From: Candidatus Bathyarchaeota archaeon
Lineage (GTDB): Archaea > Thermoproteota > Bathyarchaeia > Bathyarchaeales > Bathycorpusculaceae
Direction of reading: 5' to 3'
DNA length: 10,551 nucleotides
Assembly (NCBI GenBank): GCA_003601785.1
Contig: PIYA01000063.1
Coordinates: 1 to 10,551 of the forward strand
This document shows, in pieces, positions 1 to 6,385 of the stretch. The translations under genes were made by a program, and so were the position numbers. A model generated the notes under the pieces. It saw only the letters and a list, made by a program, of their open reading frames with translations. It did not search any database and was not told where the DNA came from. How positions within the stretch are numbered: position 1 is the first letter of the stretch; the number at the start of each line of letters is the position of its first letter.

Positions 1-74
1 ATCACGCATAGAGCCATCAGAACCATGATTATGTACGCTTTGTTCATTTCCGCGTTCTCCTTCACCTTTTGCAT
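1..74 (-). CDS. N-terminus of an unidentified membrane protein (partial, runs off the left edge)
   Basis: On the minus strand an open frame starts at ATG 74-72 (another in-frame ATG lies at 80-78) and continues past position 1. The visible product of about 24 residues has a charged start rich in Lys and Glu (MQKVKENAEMNK) followed by a hydrophobic run (AYIIMVLMALCV), which looks like the first membrane helix of a membrane protein or a signal anchor. A BRE/TATA-like element sits at 92-108, so transcription would begin close to position 72-74. This favours a leaderless message starting at the inner ATG. Too little is visible to name a family. Confidence 0.5.
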   Translation of the reverse strand, partial: MQKVKENAEMNKAYIIMVLMALCV

Positions 75-91
75 TTCCATCAGAAGATTTT

Positions 92-108
92 ATATTTAAA
101 TGCTTTCA
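92..108 (-). promoter_or_regulatory. BRE/TATA promoter of the left-edge gene
   Basis: Read on the minus strand, the element is GAAAGCATTTAAATATA: a purine-rich BRE-like GAAAGC followed by a TTTAAATA TATA box centred near 97. Archaeal start sites usually lie about 22-27 bases downstream of the box centre, which falls at or near ATG 74-72. The message is therefore probably leaderless. Confidence 0.5.
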
Positions 109-235
109 ACGTGAGATTTCGTTCTTAAAGCTATTGCGACCATGTGTCTATATGTGTGTAACGAGTATGTGAGCAGGTTAGCTCTTAACGACTTGTGAGT
201 GAAAACTAAGATTAGGAAGAATTTTGTTCGTTGTT

Positions 236-260
236 TAGTTAATTTTATAGTAAGAGGGAT
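236..260 (+). promoter_or_regulatory. Candidate promoter and ribosome site of the HPP gene
   Basis: An AT-rich TTAATTTTATAG lies about 26 bases before ATG 270, as expected if the transcript starts at the ATG. A GAGGG at 254-258 could instead be a ribosome site, but its 11-base spacing is long. The two readings exclude each other. The rest of 75-235 shows no gene and no repeat that I can recognise. Confidence 0.35.
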
Positions 261-269
261 AATTTATTT

Positions 270-752
270 ATGGAAGAATTAATTACTAAGATTGTTGAAA
301 AGTTTAGAATTTTTTGGAAGAATTACATATTTCAGAGCTTTCTTGCAGCTCTTACGATGTTTTTAGTGCTTTTATTCTTGAGCTTGGAGCATGCGGTGAT
401 AATAGCGTCGATAGGGGCTACTGCTTTCATAGTGTTTGCCATGCCGAAAAATGTTACCGCTAAGCCGAGAAACGTGGTAGGAGGTCATTTGGTCGGTCTC
501 ATTTCCGGGTCTTTGTGTGCTTTAATCCCTCATCCATCGTTTTCAGCTGCTGTTATATACTCATTTGCTGTTGGACTATCGATTTTTATAATGGTGGCTA
601 CGGATACGGAACATCCGCCTGCGTCGGGCACAGCTTTGGGCGTGGCGATCACGGGTTTCTCTGTGAATGTGGCGATTGCTGTGATAGCGAGTGCTATAGT
701 GTTGTCATTGGTTCACTACTTTTTAAAACCGTATCTAAAAGATTTAGTTTAG
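270..752 (+). CDS. HPP family integral membrane protein
   Basis: This 160-residue protein matches the HPP family (PF04982). Visible hallmarks are the ASIGATAFIVFAMPKN stretch (residues 46-61), the KPRNVVGGHLVG segment (65-76), and the name-giving HPP triplet at 115-117 in TDTEHPPASGTALG. About four membrane helices can be drawn, near residues 20-40, 42-58, 68-110 (probably two with a short loop) and 122-150. HPP proteins are compact membrane proteins of roughly this size. Some plant-chloroplast and cyanobacterial members are linked to nitrite transport, but the archaeal substrate is not known. It stands alone, convergent with the complex I operon that ends at 825, so no operon context supports a role. 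The family call is firm and the function is open. Confidence 0.85.
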   Translation: MEELITKIVEKFRIFWKNYIFQSFLAALTMFLVLLFLSLEHAVIIASIGATAFIVFAMPKNVTAKPRNVVGGHLVGLISGSLCALIPHPSFSAAVIYSFAVGLSIFIMVATDTEHPPASGTALGVAITGFSVNVAIAVIASAIVLSLVHYFLKPYLKDLV

Positions 753-824
753 TGAATCTCAACTTATTATTTTGACACGTTATGGCAGAGATTTAAACTT
801 AACTAAGCAAAATCGTTAGAATTA
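753..824. terminator. Convergent spacer with T-rich termination tracts
   Basis: The HPP gene (plus) and the nuoM-like gene (minus) converge on this 72-base spacer. On the plus strand TTATTATTTT at 764-773 is a T-rich tract of the type that ends archaeal transcription. On the minus strand a weaker GATTTTGCTT lies just past the nuoM stop. No strong stem-loop was seen. Confidence 0.35.
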
Positions 825-2273
825 TTAGATTACCGCTTGAGCTGCCTTGCTAGCCATTTCTATAAATGGAGCTGGATACAAACCAATTATTATACATGAC
901 AAAGCCATTAACGCCATGGGAAGAAGCATCAAAGTGGGTGCTCTTTTAACCTTTTTAACGTTTTCAGTGGGCGTTGACCAGACGATTATTTTTATCAATC
1001 TGAGATAATAAGCGAATCCGAGGAGTATGTTAATCAGCATAACAACCGTGAAAGCGAGCATTCCAGCGTTGACACCCGCGTAAACAATCATGAATTCGCT
1101 GACAAAACCGTTTAACGGTGGAACCCCAGAGATTGACAATGCGGCAACTGTGAAGATGACGGCTGTTAAAGGCATCTTATGACCGATTCCTTTCAATTCG
1201 TCTAAGTTTCTGGTTCCCGCTCTGTAAATGAAGGCTCCGGCGCAGAGGAAGAGTAATCCCTTCATCAACGCATGATTCATTGTGTGCATAAGCCCGGCTG
1301 TTAAACCGTAACTTGTAGTTGTAGAAATTGCAAAGAGAATGTAACCCATTTGAGCTATACTACTGTATGCCAAAAGTCTTTTGATGTCCTTTTGAAGCAA
1401 AGCCGCAAAATTTCCGTAAGTCATAGTTAAAGCGGCGAAAACTGCGAGAGCTATCTGCCAAGAAAACCGCGACGGAAGGAAAATCATGAATAAAGTTCGG
1501 ATGATTCCGTACGCTCCAGCTTTTATCACAATTCCAGAAAGCAAAGCGCTTATTGAGCTTGGAGCCGCTGGGTGAGCATCTGGAAGCCACGTGTGAAGCG
1601 GGAACATGGAGGCTTTAACTCCGAAACCAATCAAAATGAAAGCCAAGCTTACGTAACCCCAAACGTTCGCTGCCGCGCTAGTCATAACAACTGACAGTTG
1701 AGCAAAGTTTAACGTTCCAGTTAAACCGTAAAGAATCGACATTCCGTAAAGGATTGTTGCACTGCCAGCTGAACTCATCACTAAATACTTGAAACCAGCC
1801 TCAACTGGTTCCCATTGTTGTTTGCGGAAGGCAACAAGCACATAGGAAGGAATACACATGAACTCCCAGAAAACAAACAACGTGAAGAAGTCTCCAGCTG
1901 CAACAACACCTAACATACCGGTTATCATAGCCAACAACAACGTGTAGTAAAGGGAAAGCCCCGTGTCTCTTTCCATGTACTTCAGCGAATAAACCGTGAC
2001 GAGGAAGCCCATAGCAAGGAAAATAGCGGCTGCAAAAACGCTTAAAGCGTCAACTCTCAAGCATGCTTCAAAGACTCCGGCGTGAATTGGGACTACCATG
2101 GGACTTGACAGAGCTTGAGAGGATAACTGATAAAGCATGAAACCGGAGAGTGCAAAGCCTACTGCAGCATAGATTCCGGAGATTATTTTCCGGTGCAGTT
2201 TACGTTCTATCCAGCCTACGAACGGTGTGGTAACCGTGAACACTATTAGAGTGTCAATTGGCAGCGTGAACAT
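825..2273 (-). CDS. nuoM: Complex I antiporter-like subunit, NuoM/FpoM (HyfB-like) type
   Basis: This 482-residue protein with about 14 membrane helices belongs to the proton-conducting antiporter family (Proton_antipo_M). Key charged residues are visible: E137 in FWEFMCIPSYVL, K220 in the broken-helix region before the WLPDAHPAAPSSISALLSG motif (229-247), K251, K338 in NHALMKGLLFLCAG, and E393 in PPLNGFVSEF. The terminal acidic residue at the helix-12 site is typical of NuoM/HyfB, whereas NuoL and NuoN carry lysine there. I therefore call it M-type, although the KYLVMSSAGSATILYG stretch also recalls NuoN. It would form one ion channel of the membrane arm. It is the last gene of the minus-strand operon. 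Its ATG is one base past the nuoL stop, with a strong GGAGG (2282-2286) 8 bases upstream inside the nuoL 3' end, so translation is probably coupled. Confidence 0.85.
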   Translation of the reverse strand: MFTLPIDTLIVFTVTTPFVGWIERKLHRKIISGIYAAVGFALSGFMLYQLSSQALSSPMVVPIHAGVFEACLRVDALSVFAAAIFLAMGFLVTVYSLKYMERDTGLSLYYTLLLAMITGMLGVVAAGDFFTLFVFWEFMCIPSYVLVAFRKQQWEPVEAGFKYLVMSSAGSATILYGMSILYGLTGTLNFAQLSVVMTSAAANVWGYVSLAFILIGFGVKASMFPLHTWLPDAHPAAPSSISALLSGIVIKAGAYGIIRTLFMIFLPSRFSWQIALAVFAALTMTYGNFAALLQKDIKRLLAYSSIAQMGYILFAISTTTSYGLTAGLMHTMNHALMKGLLFLCAGAFIYRAGTRNLDELKGIGHKMPLTAVIFTVAALSISGVPPLNGFVSEFMIVYAGVNAGMLAFTVVMLINILLGFAYYLRLIKIIVWSTPTENVKKVKRAPTLMLLPMALMALSCIIIGLYPAPFIEMASKAAQAVI

Positions 2274-2274
2274 T

Positions 2275-4077
2275 TTAGATTCCTCCCTGTAACGCTGAGA
2301 AAAGCAAGCCTAGAAGGAACAGAAAACCAATTAGGAAAGCAAGCATGTTAACGTTTAGGATTCCAGTTTGAAGCTTTCTCAGCTTATTTGAGATGTAAAC
2401 CGTGCCTTTCACGAAGACATAATTATAGAAACTGTCGAAGTAATAGCCGTTCACCAACAGTTTATAGACGCCGCGAGAGAGAGACCCTCTGGTTAAAGCT
2501 TCGGGAGAAACTGACCTTTTAACATAGACCATGTAGGCGGGCAATCCGCCAACTACCAAAGCAAGGAGAGAAATGGATAAGGGCAGAGCTTCGATGTTCA
2601 TGATGGATAAATCAGCTATTTTTGGAAACATTTGAGACATCAAGTTTGCAAAGGAAGGTTGTAGAAAACCTGAAATCACACATGCTGAAGCTAGAATTAT
2701 CAAGGGAATCGTCATCACACTTGGAGCTTCGCGGAGTTTTTTATCCTTCAGAACCGTTGATTCATGCCCCAGAAACGTAAGAGCAACAGCACGTATTGCA
2801 TAGGCAATTGTTATTATAGCCGTCAATGTGCCGGCGAAGAAAAGCAGATAGCCTGTGTAGCCGCCTAACCTGAAACACTCCTCCAGTATGAGGTCTTTGC
2901 TCCAAAATCCGTTAAAAGGTGGAACAGCCGAGAGAGACAATGCTCCAATGATGAACGTGGCATAGGTGATTGGCATATAACGTCTTAATCCACCCATCTG
3001 ACGCATGTCACGAGTTCCGGTGATGTGGATGACAGCGCCTGCACAGAGGAAGAGCAATGCTTTGAATAAGGCGTGACTCATAAGGTGGAATTGACTGGCG
3101 AACCATCCTCCGGAAGTGCCTAAACCCAAAGCGAACATCATGTAGCCTATCTGACTTATGGTGGAGTAAGCCAACACTCTTTTGATGTCAAAGGTTGCCA
3201 AAGCCATCGTTGCAGCCATGAAAGCCGTGACCGCGCCTACTCCAGCGACGACGAGCAGATAATCGGAGCTCAGAGAAGGAAATATTGTAGCCGTTCGCGC
3301 AACCAAGTAAACCCCAGCCTTTACCATTGTGGCAGCATGGATAAGCGCGCTAACGGTTGTTGGACCTTCCATTGCGTCTGGAAGCCACACAAAGAGGGGC
3401 ACCTGCGCCGATTTTCCAATAGCACCACCGAACAGAAGCAGCATCACCGTTGTTAGCAAAGACATGCTTAGAAAACCAGCGCTGTTTTGAATGGATGAAA
3501 ACGCGAATTGTCCTGTGTTAAAGTACAGTATTAAAATTCCAAGAAGTAGACAGACATCTCCGACACGTGTTACGATAAAAGCTTTCATCCCAGCGCGAAC
3601 AGCTTCCGGTTTTTTGTACCAGAAACCGATCAAAGCATATGAACACAAACCGACGATTTCCCAAAAAATGTAAAGCTGAACGAAGTTGTCAGCCATGATT
3701 AGACCTATCATTCCACCTATGAAGAGAAGCATGAAAAAGTAATACCGTGTCAAGCCTTCTTCATGAGCCATGTAACCAATCGAATAAAGCAGAATCAAAG
3801 CGCCGATGAAAGAAACAAGACTCGCCATGAAAACACTTAAAGGATCCACTAAGACACCGACGGATAAGTTAAAATATGGAATCCATTGAACTTGAACGTC
3901 TGCTAAATATCCGTTGAAGACATCGGGCAACATTGAAAAGGTGAAGACAGAGGAAATCGCAACGAACAAGAAAGAGAACCAGTCTCTGAGTTTACCGTTA
4001 ATCTTCGCTAAGATAGGCACTAACAGACAGCCAATGATTGGAACAAACCAAGCAAGCCAAGGAGAATACGGAAGCAT
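2275..4077 (-). CDS. nuoL: Complex I antiporter-like subunit NuoL/FpoL
   Basis: This full-length 600-residue subunit (usual NuoL about 600-620) has the N-terminal and central antiporter domains and about 16 membrane helices. Channel residues are in place: E140 in QLYIFWEIVGLCSYALIGFW, K222 in GKSAQVPLFVWLPDAMEGPT, K253 in HAATMVKAGVYL, H331/H335 and K339 in HLMSHALFKA, and K394 in PPFNGFWSKDL. The C-terminus holds the NuoL-specific piece: the region around residues 510-580 with NGYYFDSFYNYVFVKG, expected to form the lateral helix, and then a last membrane helix. It is the distal ion-pumping subunit. A GGGGG ribosome site (4085-4089) overlaps the nuoK stop region, 7 bases before the ATG. Nothing looks truncated. 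Confidence 0.93.
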   Translation of the reverse strand: MLPYSPWLAWFVPIIGCLLVPILAKINGKLRDWFSFLFVAISSVFTFSMLPDVFNGYLADVQVQWIPYFNLSVGVLVDPLSVFMASLVSFIGALILLYSIGYMAHEEGLTRYYFFMLLFIGGMIGLIMADNFVQLYIFWEIVGLCSYALIGFWYKKPEAVRAGMKAFIVTRVGDVCLLLGILILYFNTGQFAFSSIQNSAGFLSMSLLTTVMLLLFGGAIGKSAQVPLFVWLPDAMEGPTTVSALIHAATMVKAGVYLVARTATIFPSLSSDYLLVVAGVGAVTAFMAATMALATFDIKRVLAYSTISQIGYMMFALGLGTSGGWFASQFHLMSHALFKALLFLCAGAVIHITGTRDMRQMGGLRRYMPITYATFIIGALSLSAVPPFNGFWSKDLILEECFRLGGYTGYLLFFAGTLTAIITIAYAIRAVALTFLGHESTVLKDKKLREAPSVMTIPLIILASACVISGFLQPSFANLMSQMFPKIADLSIMNIEALPLSISLLALVVGGLPAYMVYVKRSVSPEALTRGSLSRGVYKLLVNGYYFDSFYNYVFVKGTVYISNKLRKLQTGILNVNMLAFLIGFLFLLGLLFSALQGGI

Positions 4078-4081
4078 TTTC

Positions 4082-4396
4082 TTACCCCCTCAAGCGCCTA
4101 AGCTTTCTAGCGTCTAAAGTTCCATAATGCCGATACGCGTAAACAACAATTGTTAATGCCACCGCGCTTATACATCCAGCCAAAGCCGTGGAAATAATCA
4201 CTATCGAATGAGCGAAAGGGTCTACAAATCCTGTCTTCCAGTTCGCCGATAAGATTATGAAGTTTAGGTTCGCCGCGTTTACAAGAATCTCTATCCCCAA
4301 AACCAACCGTATCATGTTACGTTTTGTGGCTAAACAGTAGATTCCAACAATGTAAAGTATAGCTGTGAACGCAAGATAATAGGAAAGCGGAATCAT
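4082..4396 (-). CDS. nuoK: Complex I subunit NuoK/FpoK
   Basis: This 104-residue protein with three membrane helices begins with the classic PLSYYLAFTAILYIVGIY start. E36 in GIEILVNAANLN matches the conserved helix-2 glutamate of NuoK. The second conserved glutamate (E72 of E. coli NuoK) has no counterpart: the third helix after D59-P60 (HSIVIISTALAGCISAVAL) has no acidic residue until D95. This resembles FpoK and MrpC-type proteins more than bacterial NuoK. It overlaps the upstream nuoJ2 gene by 4 bases (ATGA) and has a GGTGA ribosome site at 4404-4408, 7 bases before the ATG. It would link the antiporter subunits to the H/J part of the membrane arm. Confidence 0.93.
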   Translation of the reverse strand: MIPLSYYLAFTAILYIVGIYCLATKRNMIRLVLGIEILVNAANLNFIILSANWKTGFVDPFAHSIVIISTALAGCISAVALTIVVYAYRHYGTLDARKLRRLRG

Positions 4397-4668
4397 TCGG
4401 ATTTCACCTTCTTCTCATCTTTTTCACTTCTGAGAATCGCCAAGCAACCAACGGCAGCGCCGAAGAGAACCAAAGCCTGTGCAATCAAGTCTAAGCTCCG
4501 GCTTTCCCACATGAACTTGCTTACTTCTTGACCTACTGATTGCGTGGATTTCAACGGAGGAGTTGAATAGGGAGTTGGAAAACTGTTCTGTGCGATAAAA
4601 ACGCATGAAACTATAACTGCTAAGATTGCAACAGTTAATCCAGCCGCTTCTATTCCATCAAATCTCAT
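4393..4668 (-). CDS. nuoJ: Complex I subunit J, C-terminal half (NuoJ2/FpoJ2-like)
   Basis: This 91-residue protein has a first membrane helix at about residues 9-27, a polar loop with several Pro and Ser, and a second helix at about 60-80 containing MWESRSLDLIAQALVLFGAA, then a charged tail. It stands where the C-terminal half of NuoJ would be, directly after the N-terminal half. The R-x-LD-x-(6)-VLF pattern also recalls the MbhE/MrpB-type C-terminal helix of Mrp antiporters and membrane-bound hydrogenases. The name therefore rests mainly on position. Its ATG abuts the TAA of nuoJ1 with no gap, and only a weak GTGAG precedes it, which suggests coupled translation. Confidence 0.75.
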   Translation of the reverse strand: MRFDGIEAAGLTVAILAVIVSCVFIAQNSFPTPYSTPPLKSTQSVGQEVSKFMWESRSLDLIAQALVLFGAAVGCLAILRSEKDEKKVKSE

Positions 4669-4890
4669 TTATCTCACGCTCTCCTTTCGAGTTGTCAACA
4701 TAACAGCAGCTACGAATAAGGCAACAATGGCTCCAGCGTAGATTAGAAGCTGAAAGACAGCGACGTAAGGCGCGTTCAGAAGCCAGAAGAGAGCGCCTAT
4801 GGTTACGCACATCCCACAGAAAGACAAAATGGCGTATAAAATGTCCTTTAACTCAACGGTCAAAAGTGCGAACGCCACGGTTAAAACCAT
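4669..4890 (-). CDS. nuoJ: Complex I subunit J, N-terminal half (NuoJ1/FpoJ1)
   Basis: This 73-residue protein carries the NuoJ signature APYVAVFQLLIYAGAIVALF (residues 40-59), with YAGA marking the bent third helix near the E-channel. Full NuoJ proteins are about 160-200 residues, so this gene encodes the first three helices only and nuoJ2 supplies the rest. A J gene split in two is known from archaeal Fpo clusters. The ATG at 4890 cuts into the first helix. The frame stays open upstream through codons reading G-E-I-L-Q-I-V-L back to a TGA, and an AGGTGA lies 19 bases before this ATG but about 10 before an in-frame ATT at 4899-4897. A non-standard start there is possible. It is the first gene of the minus-strand operon. 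Confidence 0.85.
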   Translation of the reverse strand: MVLTVAFALLTVELKDILYAILSFCGMCVTIGALFWLLNAPYVAVFQLLIYAGAIVALFVAAVMLTTRKESVR

Positions 4891-4960
4891 GAGGACAATC
4901 TGAAGTATCTCACCTGGCGTTCGAGGTCATCTCCCTCATCTTTTCCACAAGATATTATGA

Positions 4961-4991
4961 GAAAACTTTAAAGGTTGCTTAAAAGTTTTTC
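4961..4991. promoter_or_regulatory. Divergent face-to-face promoters within an inverted repeat
   Basis: Arms 4962-4973 (AAAACTTTAAAG) and 4978-4989 (CTTAAAAGTTTT) are inverted repeats with one mismatch around a GTTG spacer. The plus-strand reading GAAAACTTTAAAG is a BRE followed by a TATA box, with a start site expected near 4995 for nuoA. The minus-strand reading GAAAAACTTTTAAG is the same arrangement, with a start expected near 4957 for nuoJ1. The two boxes face each other only a few bases apart. A second minus-strand AT-rich candidate (CATAATATC) lies at 4951-4959. Confidence 0.55.
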
Positions 4992-4996
4992 ACAAA

Positions 4997-5001
4997 AGAG
5001 G
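4997..5001 (+). promoter_or_regulatory. Ribosome site that fixes the nuoA start
   Basis: AGAGG lies 7 bases before ATG 5009 but only one base before the GTG at 5003. It therefore favours the ATG as the nuoA start. Confidence 0.5.
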
Positions 5002-5008
5002 CGTGCAA

Positions 5009-5353
5009 ATGCAAGATGGACTGCCTTACATATTACCGATAATTTTCACACTCTCCATCGTCATAGTGCTCTTGATCTACTGGTTCGGCGGGAAAACAGC
5101 GGCTAAGGGTAGCTTAAAAACCACTCACGGGAAAAAAGCCACCTACGCTTGTGGTGAAGATTTTCCAGTTGAAGAGGTGAGAGTTGACTTGGAAAGATTC
5201 TTCGTCTTCGCCGTTTACTTTCTAATATTCGACGTTCTCGCCTTCATCCTTGCAACATCCTTCTATACAACCGGACTGATACCCATAGCGTATTCACTGA
5301 TCGTTCTAGCGGCTGTAGCCGCGCTTCTCCTAGTAAGAGGCGCAAGGAAATGA
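5009..5353 (+). CDS. nuoA: Complex I subunit NuoA/FpoA
   Basis: This protein of about 114 residues has three membrane helices (about 6-25, 62-83 and 88-108). The conserved loop has YACGED (residues 46-51), matching the Y-x-CG-x-x-P loop of NuoA that closes the quinone-site region. The following helix reads FFVFAVYFLIFDVLAFILA, the family's FDVE-x-x-F motif with the usual glutamate replaced by leucine (FDVLAF). I chose ATG 5009 over GTG 5003 because of ribosome-site spacing; the longer form would add two residues. It heads the plus-strand operon and overlaps nuoH by 4 bases (ATGA). nuoB, C and D, which usually follow nuoA, are absent. Confidence 0.9.
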   Translation: MQDGLPYILPIIFTLSIVIVLLIYWFGGKTAAKGSLKTTHGKKATYACGEDFPVEEVRVDLERFFVFAVYFLIFDVLAFILATSFYTTGLIPIAYSLIVLAAVAALLLVRGARK

Positions 5354-6327
5354 CGCTGCAACCCTTAATTTCAGCGTTGCAAATTCTGATTTTCCCAGGA
5401 GCATTGTTCCTCTTCTGCCTTGCGTTCTTTTACGAGTGGATAGACAGAAAGTTTGCAGCCAGAGTGCAAAACAGATACGGACCGTTATTCACGGGACCCT
5501 CAGGTATTTTACAGCCCATAGCAGACTTTTTCAAGCTGCTCTCAAAAGAGGACATAGTTCCCCTGGCTGTTGACAAGCTCCTGTTCACTCTAACACCAAT
5601 TCTCTATTCAGCTCTACCCCTAGCAACGCTGTTCACAATTCCAATTTTAAGTCAAACAGGAATCATGACGTTTGAAGGAGACTTAATCCTCGTAATGTTC
5701 GTGTTCACGCTCATAATCATAACCGTTTTCTTAGCAGGATACGGCTCGATGAGCAGGTTCAGCATCATAGGTGGTGTGCGCGCAGCCCTCCAGATGCTGG
5801 GTTATGAAATTCCCATGGGTTTAGCTATGGTTGGTCCAGCGATTGCTGCAGGAAGCCTCTCCATAAGCGCTATTGTTCAGTGGCAGTGGACTCATTGGAG
5901 CTGGATGGTTTGGCTTCAACCCTTAGGGTTCATAATATTCGTGATATGCATGCTGGCCGAGTTGGAGCTTGTTCCCTTCGACATTCCAGAAGCTGAAACC
6001 GAAATCGTCGCCGGATGGAGAACAGAGTTCAGCGGTAGAAAGCTGGCTTTGCTCAGGCTTGGAAAGGATTTCGAACTTGTTTTGGCCTCCGCTCTGGTCG
6101 CTTCGCTGTATCTAGGCGGCGCCCAACCGATATGGAGTGTTCCATCAGTCATAGCGTTTCCAATAACATTTCTGCTTAAAACCGTTTGTGTAGTCTTGCT
6201 TTTTTCACTTTTAAGAGCAGTCTTCGCCCGTTTCCGAATAGACCAGATGGTTTCTGGAATGTGGAAATATCTAGTCCCCCTAGCAATCTTACAGATAATC
6301 CTAATCCAGCTGGGTATAGGAAGATGA
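5350..6327 (+). CDS. nuoH: Complex I subunit NuoH/FpoH
   Basis: This 325-residue subunit of about eight to nine helices lines the quinone or methanophenazine entry chamber. It shows the family blocks in order: WIDRKFAARVQNRYGP (usual ERK-x-x-x-R-x-Q-x-R-x-GPN; Glu is Asp and the last Asn is Leu), GPSGILQPIADFFKLLSKED, ALQMLGYEIPMGLAMVG, and AELELVPFDIPEAETEIVAG followed by RTEFSGRKLALLRLGKDFE. The acidic residues thought to start the proton path (the AELE...PEAETE group) are kept. Length is normal. It overlaps nuoA by 4 bases and is followed after 58 bases by the FpoF-like gene on the same strand, so A-H-F likely form one transcription unit. Confidence 0.93.
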   Translation: MTLQPLISALQILIFPGALFLFCLAFFYEWIDRKFAARVQNRYGPLFTGPSGILQPIADFFKLLSKEDIVPLAVDKLLFTLTPILYSALPLATLFTIPILSQTGIMTFEGDLILVMFVFTLIIITVFLAGYGSMSRFSIIGGVRAALQMLGYEIPMGLAMVGPAIAAGSLSISAIVQWQWTHWSWMVWLQPLGFIIFVICMLAELELVPFDIPEAETEIVAGWRTEFSGRKLALLRLGKDFELVLASALVASLYLGGAQPIWSVPSVIAFPITFLLKTVCVVLLFSLLRAVFARFRIDQMVSGMWKYLVPLAILQIILIQLGIGR

Positions 6328-6385
6328 AAACCTTTATCGAACAGAGAGGCTGATATAAACGATTAAAGCGTAAAGGTGACAATTA

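Noticed and set aside
75..269. tRNA or small RNA gene in the left intergenic region
   Set aside because: No cloverleaf-compatible stems or conserved T-loop sequence could be found, only promoter-like AT-rich elements.
270..752. HPP protein as a working partner of the complex I locus
   Set aside because: It is on the opposite strand, convergent, with its own promoter candidate. Nothing beyond proximity supports a link.
515..775. Open frame of 86 codons overlapping the HPP gene in another frame
   Set aside because: It is Cys-rich and low in structure, while the overlapping HPP frame has clear family motifs. It is a shadow frame.
3491..4117. Plus-strand open frames opposite nuoL (3491-3673 and 3914-4117)
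   Set aside because: They lie antisense to conserved nuoL coding sequence and show no recognisable domain.
5916..6382. Minus-strand open frames opposite nuoH
   Set aside because: The nuoH frame is conserved throughout. The antisense frames have no domain or ribosome site.
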